A stretch of DNA of 64,000 bases from CAZHPA01 sp964533945 (GTDB lineage: Bacteria; Bacillota; Clostridia; Lachnospirales; WRBF01), in assembly GCA_964533945.1 (NCBI GenBank), contig CAZHPA010000004.1:1-64000 (forward strand), given 5' to 3'. Below are positions 17,901-26,383 of the stretch, in pieces (the first letter of the stretch is position 1; each line of letters begins with the position of its first letter). Made by a program: the position numbers and the translations under genes. The notes under the pieces are model-generated. The model was not told where the DNA came from, ran no database searches, and saw only the letters and a program-made list of their open reading frames with translations.

Positions 17901-19376
17901 TCGTATTTAGGAATGTTTAGCGAACTTACGCCAAACAAAACGTACTACGCACGTGCCAAAACTATATATACCGTTTCATTAGGTGGCGGCAATGCAGCAG
18001 GAGGAATTAAAAGAACCTACAATTACGTCGTTCAAATTTCATTAACTAAAGATTTTGCAGAAGTTATTGAATTAACAATTCCTGTATTAGAGCAATTCCA
18101 AGAAGGGGCAAGCAATTTTAGAAGGCTTGAATCGGATTGGTCTTCTGTAATTAACGTTATAACAGGCAAAACCGATTCGGAATATGATGGCGACAAAGAC
18201 GAGAGAGCGTATCCGCTTCCTATTGAAGACTATGAAATAACTTTCGATTACACAACAAATACGTTAGTATATAGATTTAGAAGCGACAAAAAAGACGCAA
18301 GCGGAAATAAAGATAACGGCGTTGATGCAAGGTTTATTTCAAATCTTGTTAAAAACAAAACTATGGTATACACATTAGACTTAAGTAAATATCAAAGTAT
18401 AACGCCTGTTAACCGCATAGTTGAACTTCCATATTCTATATTTAATGCACTTGATGAACGGAAGATAAGCTTGCAAGTTAAAGCCGACAACTTGAAGTAT
18501 ACACTTCATCCGGGAAGCATATATACATCCGAAATTAAGCAAATTAACGACGTGGGCAAAAATGCTATAGTTAAATTAAGCTTTAGTACGTATTCACCAG
18601 ATACACCAAGCTTATATGCCGGTGAAGTTTATTCTTCAAAACCTCACAAAATAGCAATGCAGCTTACAACGCCAACACGCAACGTTAATATAGAAAACTT
18701 GGCAAAAGATGCAAAAGTAGAACTTGCAGTTAACTATGAAGCCGTAAAAAACAACGCAAACACAGCAACATATTTGGCAAACAAAAATACAGCCGGCTGG
18801 GAACGCGTTAATTCAGATTACAACAGCGCTTCAAACTCAATGATAGTTAACACTAAAAAACTTGCAAGCTACGGCATTATTACAAAAAATACTCCAAAAG
18901 GCATTATTGATGACGAGTACAGAGGCGCAATAGATAATGTTATGAGCAAAATTGCAATTACAGATGCTGCTAGTTTTGATACAGAAGCCCCTGTTAATGC
19001 AAGCAGATTTAATAAAATTATTTCGGCACTTGCAACAAACAAAAAAGAAATTGCTATGAATGCTCCACTTACAGATTCTGAATTTAAATCACTTGGAAAA
19101 TCGGGCATTTTAGTTAGTGGTTCTCAAGTTTCTAAAGAAGCAGGCATTAATTCTCTTGTTAAATTATATGAATTGAAAAATTCGCCTGTTAAAAACTACC
19201 CTAACGACAGCCCAAAAACAGTAGGCTGTGAACCTAAATATAAATCCGGTTTATTAAAAGCCGAAAAGCTTGGGTTTTTAGATGGATATAATAACACTTT
19301 CGACCCAAAAGAACTTTTAACAACAGGGGAAATGTTTAAGTTTTTAAATTATATTATTGAAGATGCAGGACTTTAA
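15000..19376 (+). CDS. Second giant secreted fibronectin type III protein with SLH-like C terminus
   Basis: A 1458-residue exported protein of unknown function with signal peptide MNRKIIAAFLAFIFIFGVF (cleavage probably after VYA, about residue 27). Many fibronectin-III-like modules can be followed by their Trp/Tyr pattern, for example near 30-130, 155-255, 790-890 and 895-1010. The region about 1130-1290 (LPYSIFNALDERKISLQV, LHPGSIYTSE) aligns by eye with the same region of the upstream protein (LPVSALSSANDALKGFKI, LPPNAISTSE). The last 70 residues show SLH-like spacing (AEKLGFLDGYNNTFDPKELL). Start ATG 15000 follows AAGGAGGG. Both proteins probably sit on the cell surface together. Confidence 0.75.
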   Translation: MNRKIIAAFLAFIFIFGVFPMETVYANPQNPVKVLTIIDSNISQNNPGSVYNIKINWKQPDVAAGTGTDPAHQGKSISYDVMYSNATTGEAYSLIKTVAGEEGADQSLTLNNFQLAKGSIYKFKAEPWHIHTIEGQNGGTTQAVRITPTLKSQEALYLTDIRVSAEGSGNMLTVKWDNPTLDGEDIFNGYNIYYRPRGATKFGNPVRVETKAVKIPGKPNELQYTITDNGLQVGTFYDVAVEPTIDNMEVRGGDSNTPITQYKSYYLAYTSQRNRYYMTTEAKIKILLRAEEVGSEVVRLFWSSLSNNVSGGLSMYPKTIEVFEQTDGAPRAESVGILQGDFARNTNFWYVKRPKAITEYYLVVTYDYIDPVTGKNATLDSEKAAFNPTFNDFSPYRPKITSISDNGIIPLKIDVDWLAFTRKPYNEAEEKAAVAEDIYIDKNVSYDIWVTDNLTFMDDPTFIALKKITTAEGVNMTVDEKVDELTGNKFYVFSTKTNTSIVLDKYVTRTRLPDGTNTPYEVKPLEENKVYYVRIQATRSSAGSQTSQPSTSSIYIPPLGSIPVNPVMLSSPPLRVKEDGVKVEGGVATIDIEWESRWFEAYDPQTATWHSKVGFDANKKLVFGNVKMEEVVLPVALSEIEGGVNVERIKTQLAQKLGATVPIRYLDLTGASYRLHVAQYDYISQFKDNSYKGYVNSINSNPNAWSGITFGNIAQPLFEYTITTENVPQAGPLKLNTAYVIFLQPIVGTTAAYFPSYVYATTSNVLPPLVIIPTVPNLEDASKVAVTNATGTEGGVEMNEPTTDGTATVRWEFSTDLNYEIAYSDKLTDYPDSGKLIPVTKQNITTRQDPKTKVDYYYMTIRDLFPNTQYYVWIRSKAGNINSAWSNVVYTSTKDITKPFPPNGLGVVSKESLNTYNKEKSTTYTPVNSDYFILEWVRNAQDKEVPTSPGTATGGTATGLLSNLIPNSYLGMFSELTPNKTYYARAKTIYTVSLGGGNAAGGIKRTYNYVVQISLTKDFAEVIELTIPVLEQFQEGASNFRRLESDWSSVINVITGKTDSEYDGDKDERAYPLPIEDYEITFDYTTNTLVYRFRSDKKDASGNKDNGVDARFISNLVKNKTMVYTLDLSKYQSITPVNRIVELPYSIFNALDERKISLQVKADNLKYTLHPGSIYTSEIKQINDVGKNAIVKLSFSTYSPDTPSLYAGEVYSSKPHKIAMQLTTPTRNVNIENLAKDAKVELAVNYEAVKNNANTATYLANKNTAGWERVNSDYNSASNSMIVNTKKLASYGIITKNTPKGIIDDEYRGAIDNVMSKIAITDAASFDTEAPVNASRFNKIISALATNKKEIAMNAPLTDSEFKSLGKSGILVSGSQVSKEAGINSLVKLYELKNSPVKNYPNDSPKTVGCEPKYKSGLLKAEKLGFLDGYNNTFDPKELLTTGEMFKFLNYIIEDAGL

Positions 19377-19382
19377 AAAATA

Positions 19383-19406
19383 CCTCGCCTATAATGGGCG
19401 GGGTTT
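19383..19406 (+). terminator. Terminator after the second giant surface protein
   Basis: CCTCGCC (19383-19389) pairs with GGCGGGG (19397-19403), with one G-U pair and a 7-base loop, followed by TTT. The T run is short, so efficiency is uncertain. Confidence 0.65.
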
Positions 19407-19413
19407 CTAAGTA

Positions 19414-19442
19414 TTGACAATTATTCTCATAACTTATATAAT
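19414..19442 (+). promoter_or_regulatory. Consensus sigma-A promoter of the chemoreceptor gene
   Basis: TTGACA (19414-19419), a 17-base spacer and TATAAT (19437-19442) form a perfect consensus, just after the upstream terminator. The predicted transcript starts near 19449. Confidence 0.9.
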
Positions 19443-19474
19443 TCCAATTAATATTAAAGCAGAAGGAGGAGCTG

Positions 19475-19507
19475 TTGTTCGTCTCAATGGCATATAAGTA
19501 TGTTTAA
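19475..19507 (+). CDS. Possible 10-codon leader peptide overlapping the chemoreceptor start
   Basis: The only strong SD in the leader (AAGGAGG, 19463-19469) sits five bases before TTG 19475, not near the chemoreceptor ATG, which is 30 bases away. From this TTG a mini-ORF encodes MFVSMAYKYV and stops at TAA 19505-19507, overlapping the ATG at 19500 in another frame. This layout fits translational coupling by termination and reinitiation. It may also be chance. Confidence 0.45.
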   Translation: MFVSMAYKYV

Positions 19508-22028
19508 AACTATTAAAGCTGAAATTATGATACCAATAATTACGCTTACTACGGTTTCATTGCTTTTAGTTGGAGGTTTATTAACGTTTTTCGGCTATAG
19601 AAGCACTGTTTCAACATTAACATCGGCTTTGCAAGATACCGTTGTTGTTGCATCGGAAATTGTTAACAAAGAACTTAACTCATATAAAACTATCGCAAAA
19701 GACATGGGTACGCTTTTAAGACTTGCCAGCCCCGAAGCAAGCAAAGAATCTAAAGAAACCGTAATTTCTCAACGTAAAGAAATGCATGAATTTCAAAGTG
19801 TTTTTATTATTTACGAAAATCAAGAGTCTGTTTTTTTCGGAACTCCCGAAGATGGCAAAATCGACACTTCTAAACTTTACAACGCTGCAATGCAAGGCAG
19901 AGTATACTTAACAGAACCAATTATTTCAGTAGACAAAAAAACAGCTTCAATAGCCGTCAGCGCTCCTCTTTGGGAAGGAGGAATTTATAATTCCAAAATA
20001 GTTGGGGTAGTTATTATTACATTTGATGCAAAAAAGCTTTCAGAAGCTGTAAATACAATATCAGTCGGCAAAACAGGCTCATCATATATTTTAGATAAAA
20101 ACGGAACAACAATTGCACATGAAGATTATGAAAATTCTGTGTTAAGCCAAGAAAATTTAATGATAAAATCAACAGCCGACCCAAGCTTAAAAGTTCTTGC
20201 AGAAATAGGAAGCCAAATGGTTAAGGGCATAAAAAGTTCTTCCGAATATAAATATAACGGAATTGCAAAAATATGCGCATATTCTCCTATTTATAATACT
20301 AACGGCTGGTCTATAGCAGTTAATGCCCCAAAAGATGAATTTTTAACCGGATTTTATAATAAATTGTATGCTATTGGCGGAGTAATTGCTGTATTTATAT
20401 TTATTTGCGTTGCCTTTACTATAATATTATCAAGAAGAATTTCAAACCCAATTATACTATGTGCTAAAAATATTACTTCTATTTCCGAAGGAGAAATACC
20501 AGAACCAACCCAAAAAAAATGGACAGGCGAATTAAAAGAAATGCAAAATAGTATTAACTTGCTTATTCATACATTAAGCGATATAATTGCTGTTAATGAA
20601 GAATTAAGGAAAAACCACGCCGAAGGCTATATTCTCAAGTTTATGGATTCTTCTAAGTTTAAAGGCGTTTTTAAAGAAATGATAGAAGGAACTAATAAAA
20701 TGGCAGGCGATTTAATCGACGATACCTTAGATGCAATGGAAGTTGCAACTCAATATGGCATTGGAAATTTTGAACCTTTGGTTAGAAGACATGTAAACGA
20801 AAAAGTTGTTTTAACAGAAGCGTTCGACAAGCTGCAGGATAATTTAAAAATGATTTCCGGCGAAGTTTTAAAAGCTGTTGAGGAAGCGAAAAAAGGCAAT
20901 CTTTCTTTTAGAGCCGATGAATCTAAATTTAAGGCAAGTTTTAAAGAGATGATTGTAGGGATTAACCATACCTTAGATTCAATTATTGTTCCAATGAATG
21001 AAACTATTGAAGTTATGGGCAAAATATCTCAAGGAGACTTATCAGCCAAAGTTGAAGGCGAATACGAAGGAGACATTCTTAAATTAAAAAATAGCATAAA
21101 CGAAACGGTTTATGAGCTTTCGTTGTATATAGGCGATATAAACCATGTTTTAGGCGAAATTTCAAAAGGCAACTTAAATACAGGACTTAATTACAGCTTT
21201 AAAGGGGATTTTGCGCAAATTGAAAAAGCGTTAAATAACATTGTAGAGTCTTTAAATTCTGTTATGGGATTAATTAACGAATCGTCGCAAAATTTGCAAA
21301 GCAATTCAAGGCAAATTTCCGAAGCTTCACAACTTTTAGCAAAAAGTTCAACTACACAATCAGTTGCAATTGAGGAACTAAACGCTTCTGTTGCAACAAT
21401 ACTTGAACAAACCGAAACAAATTCTCAAAACTCCAAAAAAGCTAGCAAAATGGCAAGCAAAACAAAAACTGCCGCTTATAACAGCAAGAGCAGCATGGAC
21501 AAAATGTTAGATTCTATGCAAGGAATTAATGAATCGTCTGAAGCTATTGGAAAAATTGTTAAAATTATAGAAAACATTGCATTCCAAACAAGTATATTGT
21601 CGATTAATGCTTCAATTGAAGCAGCAGGCGCAGGGCAATATGGGAAAGGCTTTTCGGTGGTTGCTACAGAAGTTGGCACGCTATCCAAACGTTCTTCAGA
21701 CTCGGTTAACGACACCCAAGTTTTAATAGAAGATTCAATGCAAAAAGTTTCAGAAGGTTCTGTTACTGCAAACGAAACATCTAAGCATTTGAATAAAATT
21801 TTAGAAGACATTGAATCTGTTGCCAAAATAGTTGAAGAAATTTCTGAATCTTCAAGCCAGCAAGCAATGGCTATTGAACAAATTTTTAAAGGAATAGAAC
21901 AAATGACACAAGCAACATATTCAAATTCGGCATCTGCTGAAGAAAATTCGGCAATTGCACAAGAATTAAGCCAGCAAGCCGATAATTTGAAAAATGCAGT
22001 TTCTAAATTTACACTTAAAGCATTTTAA
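19500..22028 (+). CDS. Methyl-accepting chemotaxis protein with extracellular dCache-like sensor
   Basis: An 842-residue transmembrane chemoreceptor that signals to CheA/CheW. Order: membrane helix (about 10-32), extracellular sensor of dCache type (about 35-285; includes GKTGSSYILDKNGTTIAHE), second membrane helix (about 290-312), HAMP, then several HAMP-like linker repeats (about 370-590, for example KGNLSFRADESKFKASFKEM and QGDLSAKVEGEYEGD), and the methyl-accepting signalling domain. The hairpin tip has the conserved FQTSILSINASIEAAGAGQ and GKGFSVVATEVGTLSKRS. The ligand is unknown. The ATG has no SD of its own; see the leader mini-ORF. A flavodiiron protein gene follows. Confidence 0.92.
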   Translation: MFKTIKAEIMIPIITLTTVSLLLVGGLLTFFGYRSTVSTLTSALQDTVVVASEIVNKELNSYKTIAKDMGTLLRLASPEASKESKETVISQRKEMHEFQSVFIIYENQESVFFGTPEDGKIDTSKLYNAAMQGRVYLTEPIISVDKKTASIAVSAPLWEGGIYNSKIVGVVIITFDAKKLSEAVNTISVGKTGSSYILDKNGTTIAHEDYENSVLSQENLMIKSTADPSLKVLAEIGSQMVKGIKSSSEYKYNGIAKICAYSPIYNTNGWSIAVNAPKDEFLTGFYNKLYAIGGVIAVFIFICVAFTIILSRRISNPIILCAKNITSISEGEIPEPTQKKWTGELKEMQNSINLLIHTLSDIIAVNEELRKNHAEGYILKFMDSSKFKGVFKEMIEGTNKMAGDLIDDTLDAMEVATQYGIGNFEPLVRRHVNEKVVLTEAFDKLQDNLKMISGEVLKAVEEAKKGNLSFRADESKFKASFKEMIVGINHTLDSIIVPMNETIEVMGKISQGDLSAKVEGEYEGDILKLKNSINETVYELSLYIGDINHVLGEISKGNLNTGLNYSFKGDFAQIEKALNNIVESLNSVMGLINESSQNLQSNSRQISEASQLLAKSSTTQSVAIEELNASVATILEQTETNSQNSKKASKMASKTKTAAYNSKSSMDKMLDSMQGINESSEAIGKIVKIIENIAFQTSILSINASIEAAGAGQYGKGFSVVATEVGTLSKRSSDSVNDTQVLIEDSMQKVSEGSVTANETSKHLNKILEDIESVAKIVEEISESSSQQAMAIEQIFKGIEQMTQATYSNSASAEENSAIAQELSQQADNLKNAVSKFTLKAF

Positions 22029-22063
22029 ACATCTTAAACATCTTAAAATGAAGGAGAAATTTT

Positions 22064-23251
22064 ATGTACAGTCCACTTGAAGTTAGAAAAGATATATATT
22101 GGGTAGGTGCATTAGACTACCACATAAGAACATTTGACATTGTTATGTATACAGAATATGGAACAACATACAATTCGTATGTTGTTAAAGGAAGCGAAAA
22201 AACGCTTCTTGCAGAACTTTCAAAGGAAAGTTTTTATCATCAGTTTATAGCACGCCTTGAAGCTGTTGTAGACCCAAAAAGCATTGATTATATTTTAGTT
22301 AGCCATGCAGAACCAGACCATTCGGGAACGCTTTATAAGCTTTTGGAATTAAATCCTAATGTTAAAATAGTTGCAACGCCAACTTGCATTAAGTTTTTAA
22401 AACAAATTGTTAATAGAGATTTTAATTCAATTCCAGTTAAAAGTGGAGATACCTTAAGCCTTGGCGACAGAACACTAGAATTTACAACAGTTCCGTTTTT
22501 GCATTGGCCAGATACACTCTATTCATATTCAAGAGAAGACAAAACGTTGTTTACATGCGATTCTTTCGGCTGCCACTATTGCGATGAAAGAGTGTTTAAC
22601 GACCAAATAACAGGCGACTTTTTAGAAGCATATAAATATTATTTCGATAACATAATGGGTCCTTTTAAGCCATTTGTTTTGGAAGCAATTGATAAAATTA
22701 AGCACTTGGAAATTGAAACGATTTGCAACGGTCATGGCCCTGTAATTAGAACAAATCCTGAAAAATATATTGAAATGTATAAGCAATGGGCAACCGTTTC
22801 AAAGCGCGAAAGAAAAAGCGTTGTAATTCCATACGTTACATCATATGGATACACTAGGAAAATTGCAGAAAAAATAGCAGAGGGTATTAAAACGGAAGCC
22901 GATATTGACGTTTTTGTATTTGATTTAATTAAAGCTGATAAATCGGAAGTTATGAAAGAAATTAACGAAGCAAGCGGCTTGCTTTTTGGTTCGCCAACGC
23001 TTGTTGGAGATGCGCTTCCTCCTATTTGGGAAATTTTAATATCCTTAAACCCAATTATTCACAAAGGTAAAACAGCCGGAGCATTTGGCTCATATGGCTG
23101 GAGCGGAGAAGCTGTGCCAAATATTATAGAAAGACTTAAACAATTGAAGTTCAAACTTCCGCTTGAAGGGCTTAAAATTTGCTTTAACCCATCAGAAGCA
23201 GAGCTTCAAAAAGCGTTTGAATTTGGCAAGCAGTTTGCAAAAGCGCTTTAA
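22064..23251 (+). CDS. Flavodiiron protein (FprA family A-type flavoprotein)
   Basis: A 395-residue soluble enzyme that reduces O2 to water and/or NO to N2O and so protects anaerobes. The N-terminal metallo-beta-lactamase-like domain carries the diiron ligands H81-x-E83-x-D85-H86 in HAEPDHSGTL, followed by FLHWPDTL and CDSFGCHY. The C-terminal flavodoxin domain starts near residue 253 with the FMN phosphate loop TSYGYTRKIAEKI and later FGSYGWSGEAV. There is no fused rubredoxin. SD AAGGAG lies before ATG 22064. Two copies of AAACATCTT fill the short gap after the chemoreceptor stop. Confidence 0.93.
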   Translation: MYSPLEVRKDIYWVGALDYHIRTFDIVMYTEYGTTYNSYVVKGSEKTLLAELSKESFYHQFIARLEAVVDPKSIDYILVSHAEPDHSGTLYKLLELNPNVKIVATPTCIKFLKQIVNRDFNSIPVKSGDTLSLGDRTLEFTTVPFLHWPDTLYSYSREDKTLFTCDSFGCHYCDERVFNDQITGDFLEAYKYYFDNIMGPFKPFVLEAIDKIKHLEIETICNGHGPVIRTNPEKYIEMYKQWATVSKRERKSVVIPYVTSYGYTRKIAEKIAEGIKTEADIDVFVFDLIKADKSEVMKEINEASGLLFGSPTLVGDALPPIWEILISLNPIIHKGKTAGAFGSYGWSGEAVPNIIERLKQLKFKLPLEGLKICFNPSEAELQKAFEFGKQFAKAL

Positions 23252-23280
23252 AACTTTTAAACTTGAAACAACAAAAACTG

Positions 23281-23309
23281 TTGTGCTTGGCAATATTTTA
23301 ATTTATAAT
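23281..23309 (+). promoter_or_regulatory. Probable promoter of ackA
   Basis: TATAAT (23304-23309) lies 17 bases after TTGTGC (23281-23286), a partial -35. A small inverted repeat (CAACA/TGTTG around 23269-23283) overlaps the -35 and might be a regulator site. Confidence 0.5.
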
Positions 23310-23358
23310 TGTTTTGGGAATTTTAAGTAGTTATAAATTAAAAGGGGTTGTTGTTTTA

Positions 23359-24555
23359 ATGAAAATATTAGTTTTAAATTGCGGCAGTTCATCTTTAAAA
23401 TATCAATTAATTGATATGACAGACGAAACTGTTTTAGCAAAAGGGCTATGCGAAAGAATTGGAATAGATGGAACAAAGCTTAAACACGAAGCCAAAGACA
23501 AGGAAAAATTTGAGGTTTGCAAAAATTTAGAAAATCATAAAGAAGCAGTTAAGCTTGTAATTGACGCTTTGCTTGACGAAAACCACGGTGTTATTAAAAG
23601 CATTGATGAAGTTAAAGCTGTTGGTCATAGGATTGTTCATGGCGGCGAAGCTTTTAAAGATTCAGCTATAATTGATGCTGAAGCTATTAAAAAAATCGAA
23701 GACTTATGCGAACTTGCACCGCTTCACAATCCGGCAAACTTAACAGGAATTAACGCTTGCATTCAATTAATGCCAAACGCTGCTCAAGTTGGTGTATTCG
23801 ATACAGCATTCCACCAAACTATGCCAGAAAAAGCATTTTTATATGCAATTCCATACGAATTTTATAAAGACAGCAAAATCCGCCGCTATGGCTTCCACGG
23901 AACAAGCCATAAATACGTTAGTGTAGAAGCAGCAAAGGTTCTTAATAAACCAATCGAACAATTAAAAATTATAACTTGCCATTTAGGAAATGGGGCAAGC
24001 ATTTGTGCAATTAACGGCGGAAAATCTGTAGATACATCAATGGGCTTTACGCCACTTGAAGGGCTTGTTATGGGCACACGTTCTGGCGACATAGACCCTG
24101 CAATTATTGCGTTTATTGCTGAAAAGAAAGGTTTAACTGCAAAAGACGTTGAAAACATTCTAAACAAAAAATCGGGCGTTCTTGGCATTTCGGAAGTTTC
24201 AAGCGATTTTAGAGACATTGAAGCTGCAATTGAAAACGGAAACGAACAAGCTAAAATAGCACTTGAAGTTTTCTACTATCGTGTTGCAAAATATGTTGGC
24301 TCATATGCTGCCGCTTTAAATGGCGTTGATGCAATTGTGTTTACGGCAGGCTTGGGAGAAAACAGCTCTGCGGCTCGTGCAAAAGTTTGCAGCTATTTAA
24401 CATATTTAGGCATTGAAGTTGATGACGCTAAAAATAACGTGCGTGGAAAAGCAACAGTAATTTCAAGCGATAATTCAAAAGTTGCTGTTTTAACAATTCC
24501 AACAAACGAAGAGCTTGTCATTGCAAGAGATGCAAAAATGCTTCTTGACAAATAA
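23359..24555 (+). CDS. ackA: Acetate kinase
   Basis: A 398-residue enzyme that interconverts acetyl phosphate + ADP and acetate + ATP, the energy-yielding last step of acetate fermentation. The N terminus MKILVLNCGSSSLKYQL is the ASKHA phosphate-binding signature; also seen are VGHRIVHGGE, FDTAFHQTMPEKA, RRYGFHGTSHKYV (catalytic region), CHLGNGASICAI and FTAGLGENSSAAR. ATG 23359 gives the family N terminus, so the longer frame from 23314 is not used. No phosphotransacetylase gene is next to it. Its stop codon lies within the spacer of the promoter for the downstream yceD-rpmF operon. Confidence 0.97.
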   Translation: MKILVLNCGSSSLKYQLIDMTDETVLAKGLCERIGIDGTKLKHEAKDKEKFEVCKNLENHKEAVKLVIDALLDENHGVIKSIDEVKAVGHRIVHGGEAFKDSAIIDAEAIKKIEDLCELAPLHNPANLTGINACIQLMPNAAQVGVFDTAFHQTMPEKAFLYAIPYEFYKDSKIRRYGFHGTSHKYVSVEAAKVLNKPIEQLKIITCHLGNGASICAINGGKSVDTSMGFTPLEGLVMGTRSGDIDPAIIAFIAEKKGLTAKDVENILNKKSGVLGISEVSSDFRDIEAAIENGNEQAKIALEVFYYRVAKYVGSYAAALNGVDAIVFTAGLGENSSAARAKVCSYLTYLGIEVDDAKNNVRGKATVISSDNSKVAVLTIPTNEELVIARDAKMLLDK

Positions 24556-24573
24556 TTTCCTCAAACGTATAAT
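24545..24573 (+). promoter_or_regulatory. Consensus sigma-A promoter of the yceD-rpmF-plsX operon
   Basis: TTGACA (24545-24550), a 17-base spacer and TATAAT (24568-24573) match consensus perfectly. The -35 lies inside the end of ackA and the ackA stop codon falls in the spacer. Confidence 0.88.
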
Positions 24574-24594
24574 TAACGCTATAGGCTTTAACGA

Positions 24595-24620
24595 GAAACG
24601 GTTTTTTGCCGTTTCCGTTT
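24595..24620 (+). terminator. Hairpin in the yceD leader (ackA terminator or attenuator)
   Basis: GAAACGG (24595-24601) pairs with CCGTTTC (24609-24615), followed by CGTTTT. Because it lies downstream of the consensus promoter at 24545, it is part of the yceD transcript and could act as an attenuator as well as ending ackA messages. Confidence 0.55.
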
Positions 24621-24656
24621 TGCCTTACGCCTTTTCAATCAAAGGAACGGTATAAT

Positions 24657-25184
24657 ATGATATTTAACGTAACCGAAACTTTAGAAAAAGTACCGGTATT
24701 TTTTTGCGAATATGTTTCGCTTCCCAAAAATGGAATTATTGCAGATGAAAAAGCAAAAGTTTATGTTTCGGGAACAATTCAAAACTTAAATAGCTGTTTT
24801 TTGTTTGAAGCAAAAGCGGAAGCAAATATAACATTTTGTTGTTGCAGATGCTTGAAGTTATGCAACCAAAGTTTAAGCTTTAATATTTGCGAAAAGTTTT
24901 CAAAGCTTTCTAATAGCAAAATTCAACAAAACCAAGAAGAACTGGAAGAAAACGAGTTTTTTGTTTCAGATAACGATACAATTAACTTAATGCCGGCAGT
25001 TGAAGCAAATCTTTTAGTAAACTTACCTATGACAGTTTTGTGTAATGAAAATTGTAAAGGACTTTGCCCTATTTGTGGGCAAAATTTAAATGAAACAAGT
25101 TGCAATTGTAAAATTACCGATGAACGCTTTGCAATTTTGCGCTCATTAACGTTTGTTGATAACGAAAATAACGAGGAGGTGTAA
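24657..25184 (+). CDS. yceD: YceD/DUF177 family protein
   Basis: A 175-residue member of the DUF177 family, usually encoded directly before rpmF and linked to 23S rRNA accumulation in other bacteria. Typical marks are the CCCRCLK motif (about residues 61-67), the acidic middle part, and the C-terminal zinc-like cluster CNENCKGLCPICGQNLN plus SCNCK. ATG 24657 was chosen because AAAGGA lies upstream and the longer frame from 24606 begins within the leader hairpin. rpmF follows three bases after the stop. Confidence 0.88.
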   Translation: MIFNVTETLEKVPVFFCEYVSLPKNGIIADEKAKVYVSGTIQNLNSCFLFEAKAEANITFCCCRCLKLCNQSLSFNICEKFSKLSNSKIQQNQEELEENEFFVSDNDTINLMPAVEANLLVNLPMTVLCNENCKGLCPICGQNLNETSCNCKITDERFAILRSLTFVDNENNEEV

Positions 25185-25187
25185 AAA

Positions 25188-25370
25188 ATGTCAATTTGTC
25201 CAAAAGGTAAAACTTCAAGAGCAAGACGCGATAAAAGACGTGCACAAACATGGAAAATTTCAATGCCAAGCCTTGTTGCTTGCAGCAAATGCAATGAACT
25301 TATGAAATCTCATAGAGTTTGCAAATTTTGCGGAACTTACGATAAAAAAGAAATTATAGCTATGGACTAA
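25188..25370 (+). CDS. rpmF: 50S ribosomal protein L32
   Basis: A 60-residue large-subunit protein. The basic N terminus (PKGKTSRARRDKRRAQTWK) and the zinc-binding CSKC and CKFC pairs (about residues 31-34 and 45-48) are diagnostic of the zinc-binding L32 form. A strong SD (GAGGAGGTG) is contributed by the end of yceD. Confidence 0.96.
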   Translation: MSICPKGKTSRARRDKRRAQTWKISMPSLVACSKCNELMKSHRVCKFCGTYDKKEIIAMD

Positions 25371-25381
25371 GAGGTGGTTTT

Positions 25382-26365
25382 GTGGTTGTTGCTATGGACG
25401 CAATGGGGGGCGACAATGCGCCTAAAGTTATTGTTGAAGGTGCTTTGCTTGCGACGAATTGCATCGAAAACTTAAAAATTATTCTTTTAGGAAAAGAACA
25501 ACTTATTAAACAGCACCTTGAAAACTATAACGGAAGCTCAATTGAAATATTAAATACAACCCAAACAGTTGAAAACGACGACGTACCAACAGTTGCAATT
25601 AAGCAAAAAAAAGATTCATCAATGGTTGTCGGGCTAAATCTTTTAAAACAAAAAAAGGCAGATGCTTTCATTTCTGCCGGAAACACAGGGGCGCTGTTAA
25701 CAGGTGCAACTATAATTGTTGGAAGGCTTGAAGGAATTGAACGCCCGGCAATCGGTACGGTTTTGCCAAACAAAAACAAAACATATACTTTACTTATAGA
25801 TAGCGGAGCAAACGTTGACTGCAAGCCTAGTTATATTTTGCAGTTTGCCAAAATGGGTTCTGTTTATATGGAAAATGTTTTGAATATTAAAAACCCTACA
25901 GTTGGGCTTTTAAATGTTGGAACAGAGGACAAAAAAGGGAATTCTTTAGTTAAAGAATGCTTTACCATTTTAAAAGAATGCCAAGAAATTAATTTCTTTG
26001 GAAACGTTGAAGCTTCAACTGTTTCTTATGGAACTGTAGATGTTTTAGTTTGTGATGGGTTTGTTGGAAATGTTTTTTTAAAACAAGCAGAAGGGCTTTC
26101 TAAAATGATTTTAAGCGTTATAAAAGACGAATTAATGTCGTCTTTTATGGCAAAAATAGGGGCGGCTTTGGCTAAAGGAGCTTTTGAAAACGTTAAAAAA
26201 CGCTTCGATTCAGCCGAAATTGGAGGCGCACCGTTTTTGGGCTTAAATGCACTTGTTGTTAAAGCACACGGAAACTCAAACGAAAGAGAAATTTTTGGTG
26301 CTGTGCGTCAATGCGTTAATTTTGTTAATTCCGATATAGTTTCAAAAATAAAACAAAAATTATGA
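25382..26365 (+). CDS. plsX: Phosphate acyltransferase PlsX
   Basis: A 327-residue enzyme that converts acyl-ACP to acyl-phosphate, the first step of phospholipid synthesis in most Gram-positives. Family motifs: AMDAMGGDNAPKVIVEGA at the N terminus, SAGNTGALLTGATI, LLIDSGANVDCKP, LLNVGTEDKKGN and FLGLNALVVKAHGNS. The start is GTG with AGAGGTGG upstream. It lies between rpmF and acpP as in many Firmicutes. Confidence 0.96.
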   Translation: MVVAMDAMGGDNAPKVIVEGALLATNCIENLKIILLGKEQLIKQHLENYNGSSIEILNTTQTVENDDVPTVAIKQKKDSSMVVGLNLLKQKKADAFISAGNTGALLTGATIIVGRLEGIERPAIGTVLPNKNKTYTLLIDSGANVDCKPSYILQFAKMGSVYMENVLNIKNPTVGLLNVGTEDKKGNSLVKECFTILKECQEINFFGNVEASTVSYGTVDVLVCDGFVGNVFLKQAEGLSKMILSVIKDELMSSFMAKIGAALAKGAFENVKKRFDSAEIGGAPFLGLNALVVKAHGNSNEREIFGAVRQCVNFVNSDIVSKIKQKL

Positions 26366-26383
26366 CAGGGGCTACAAAATTTT

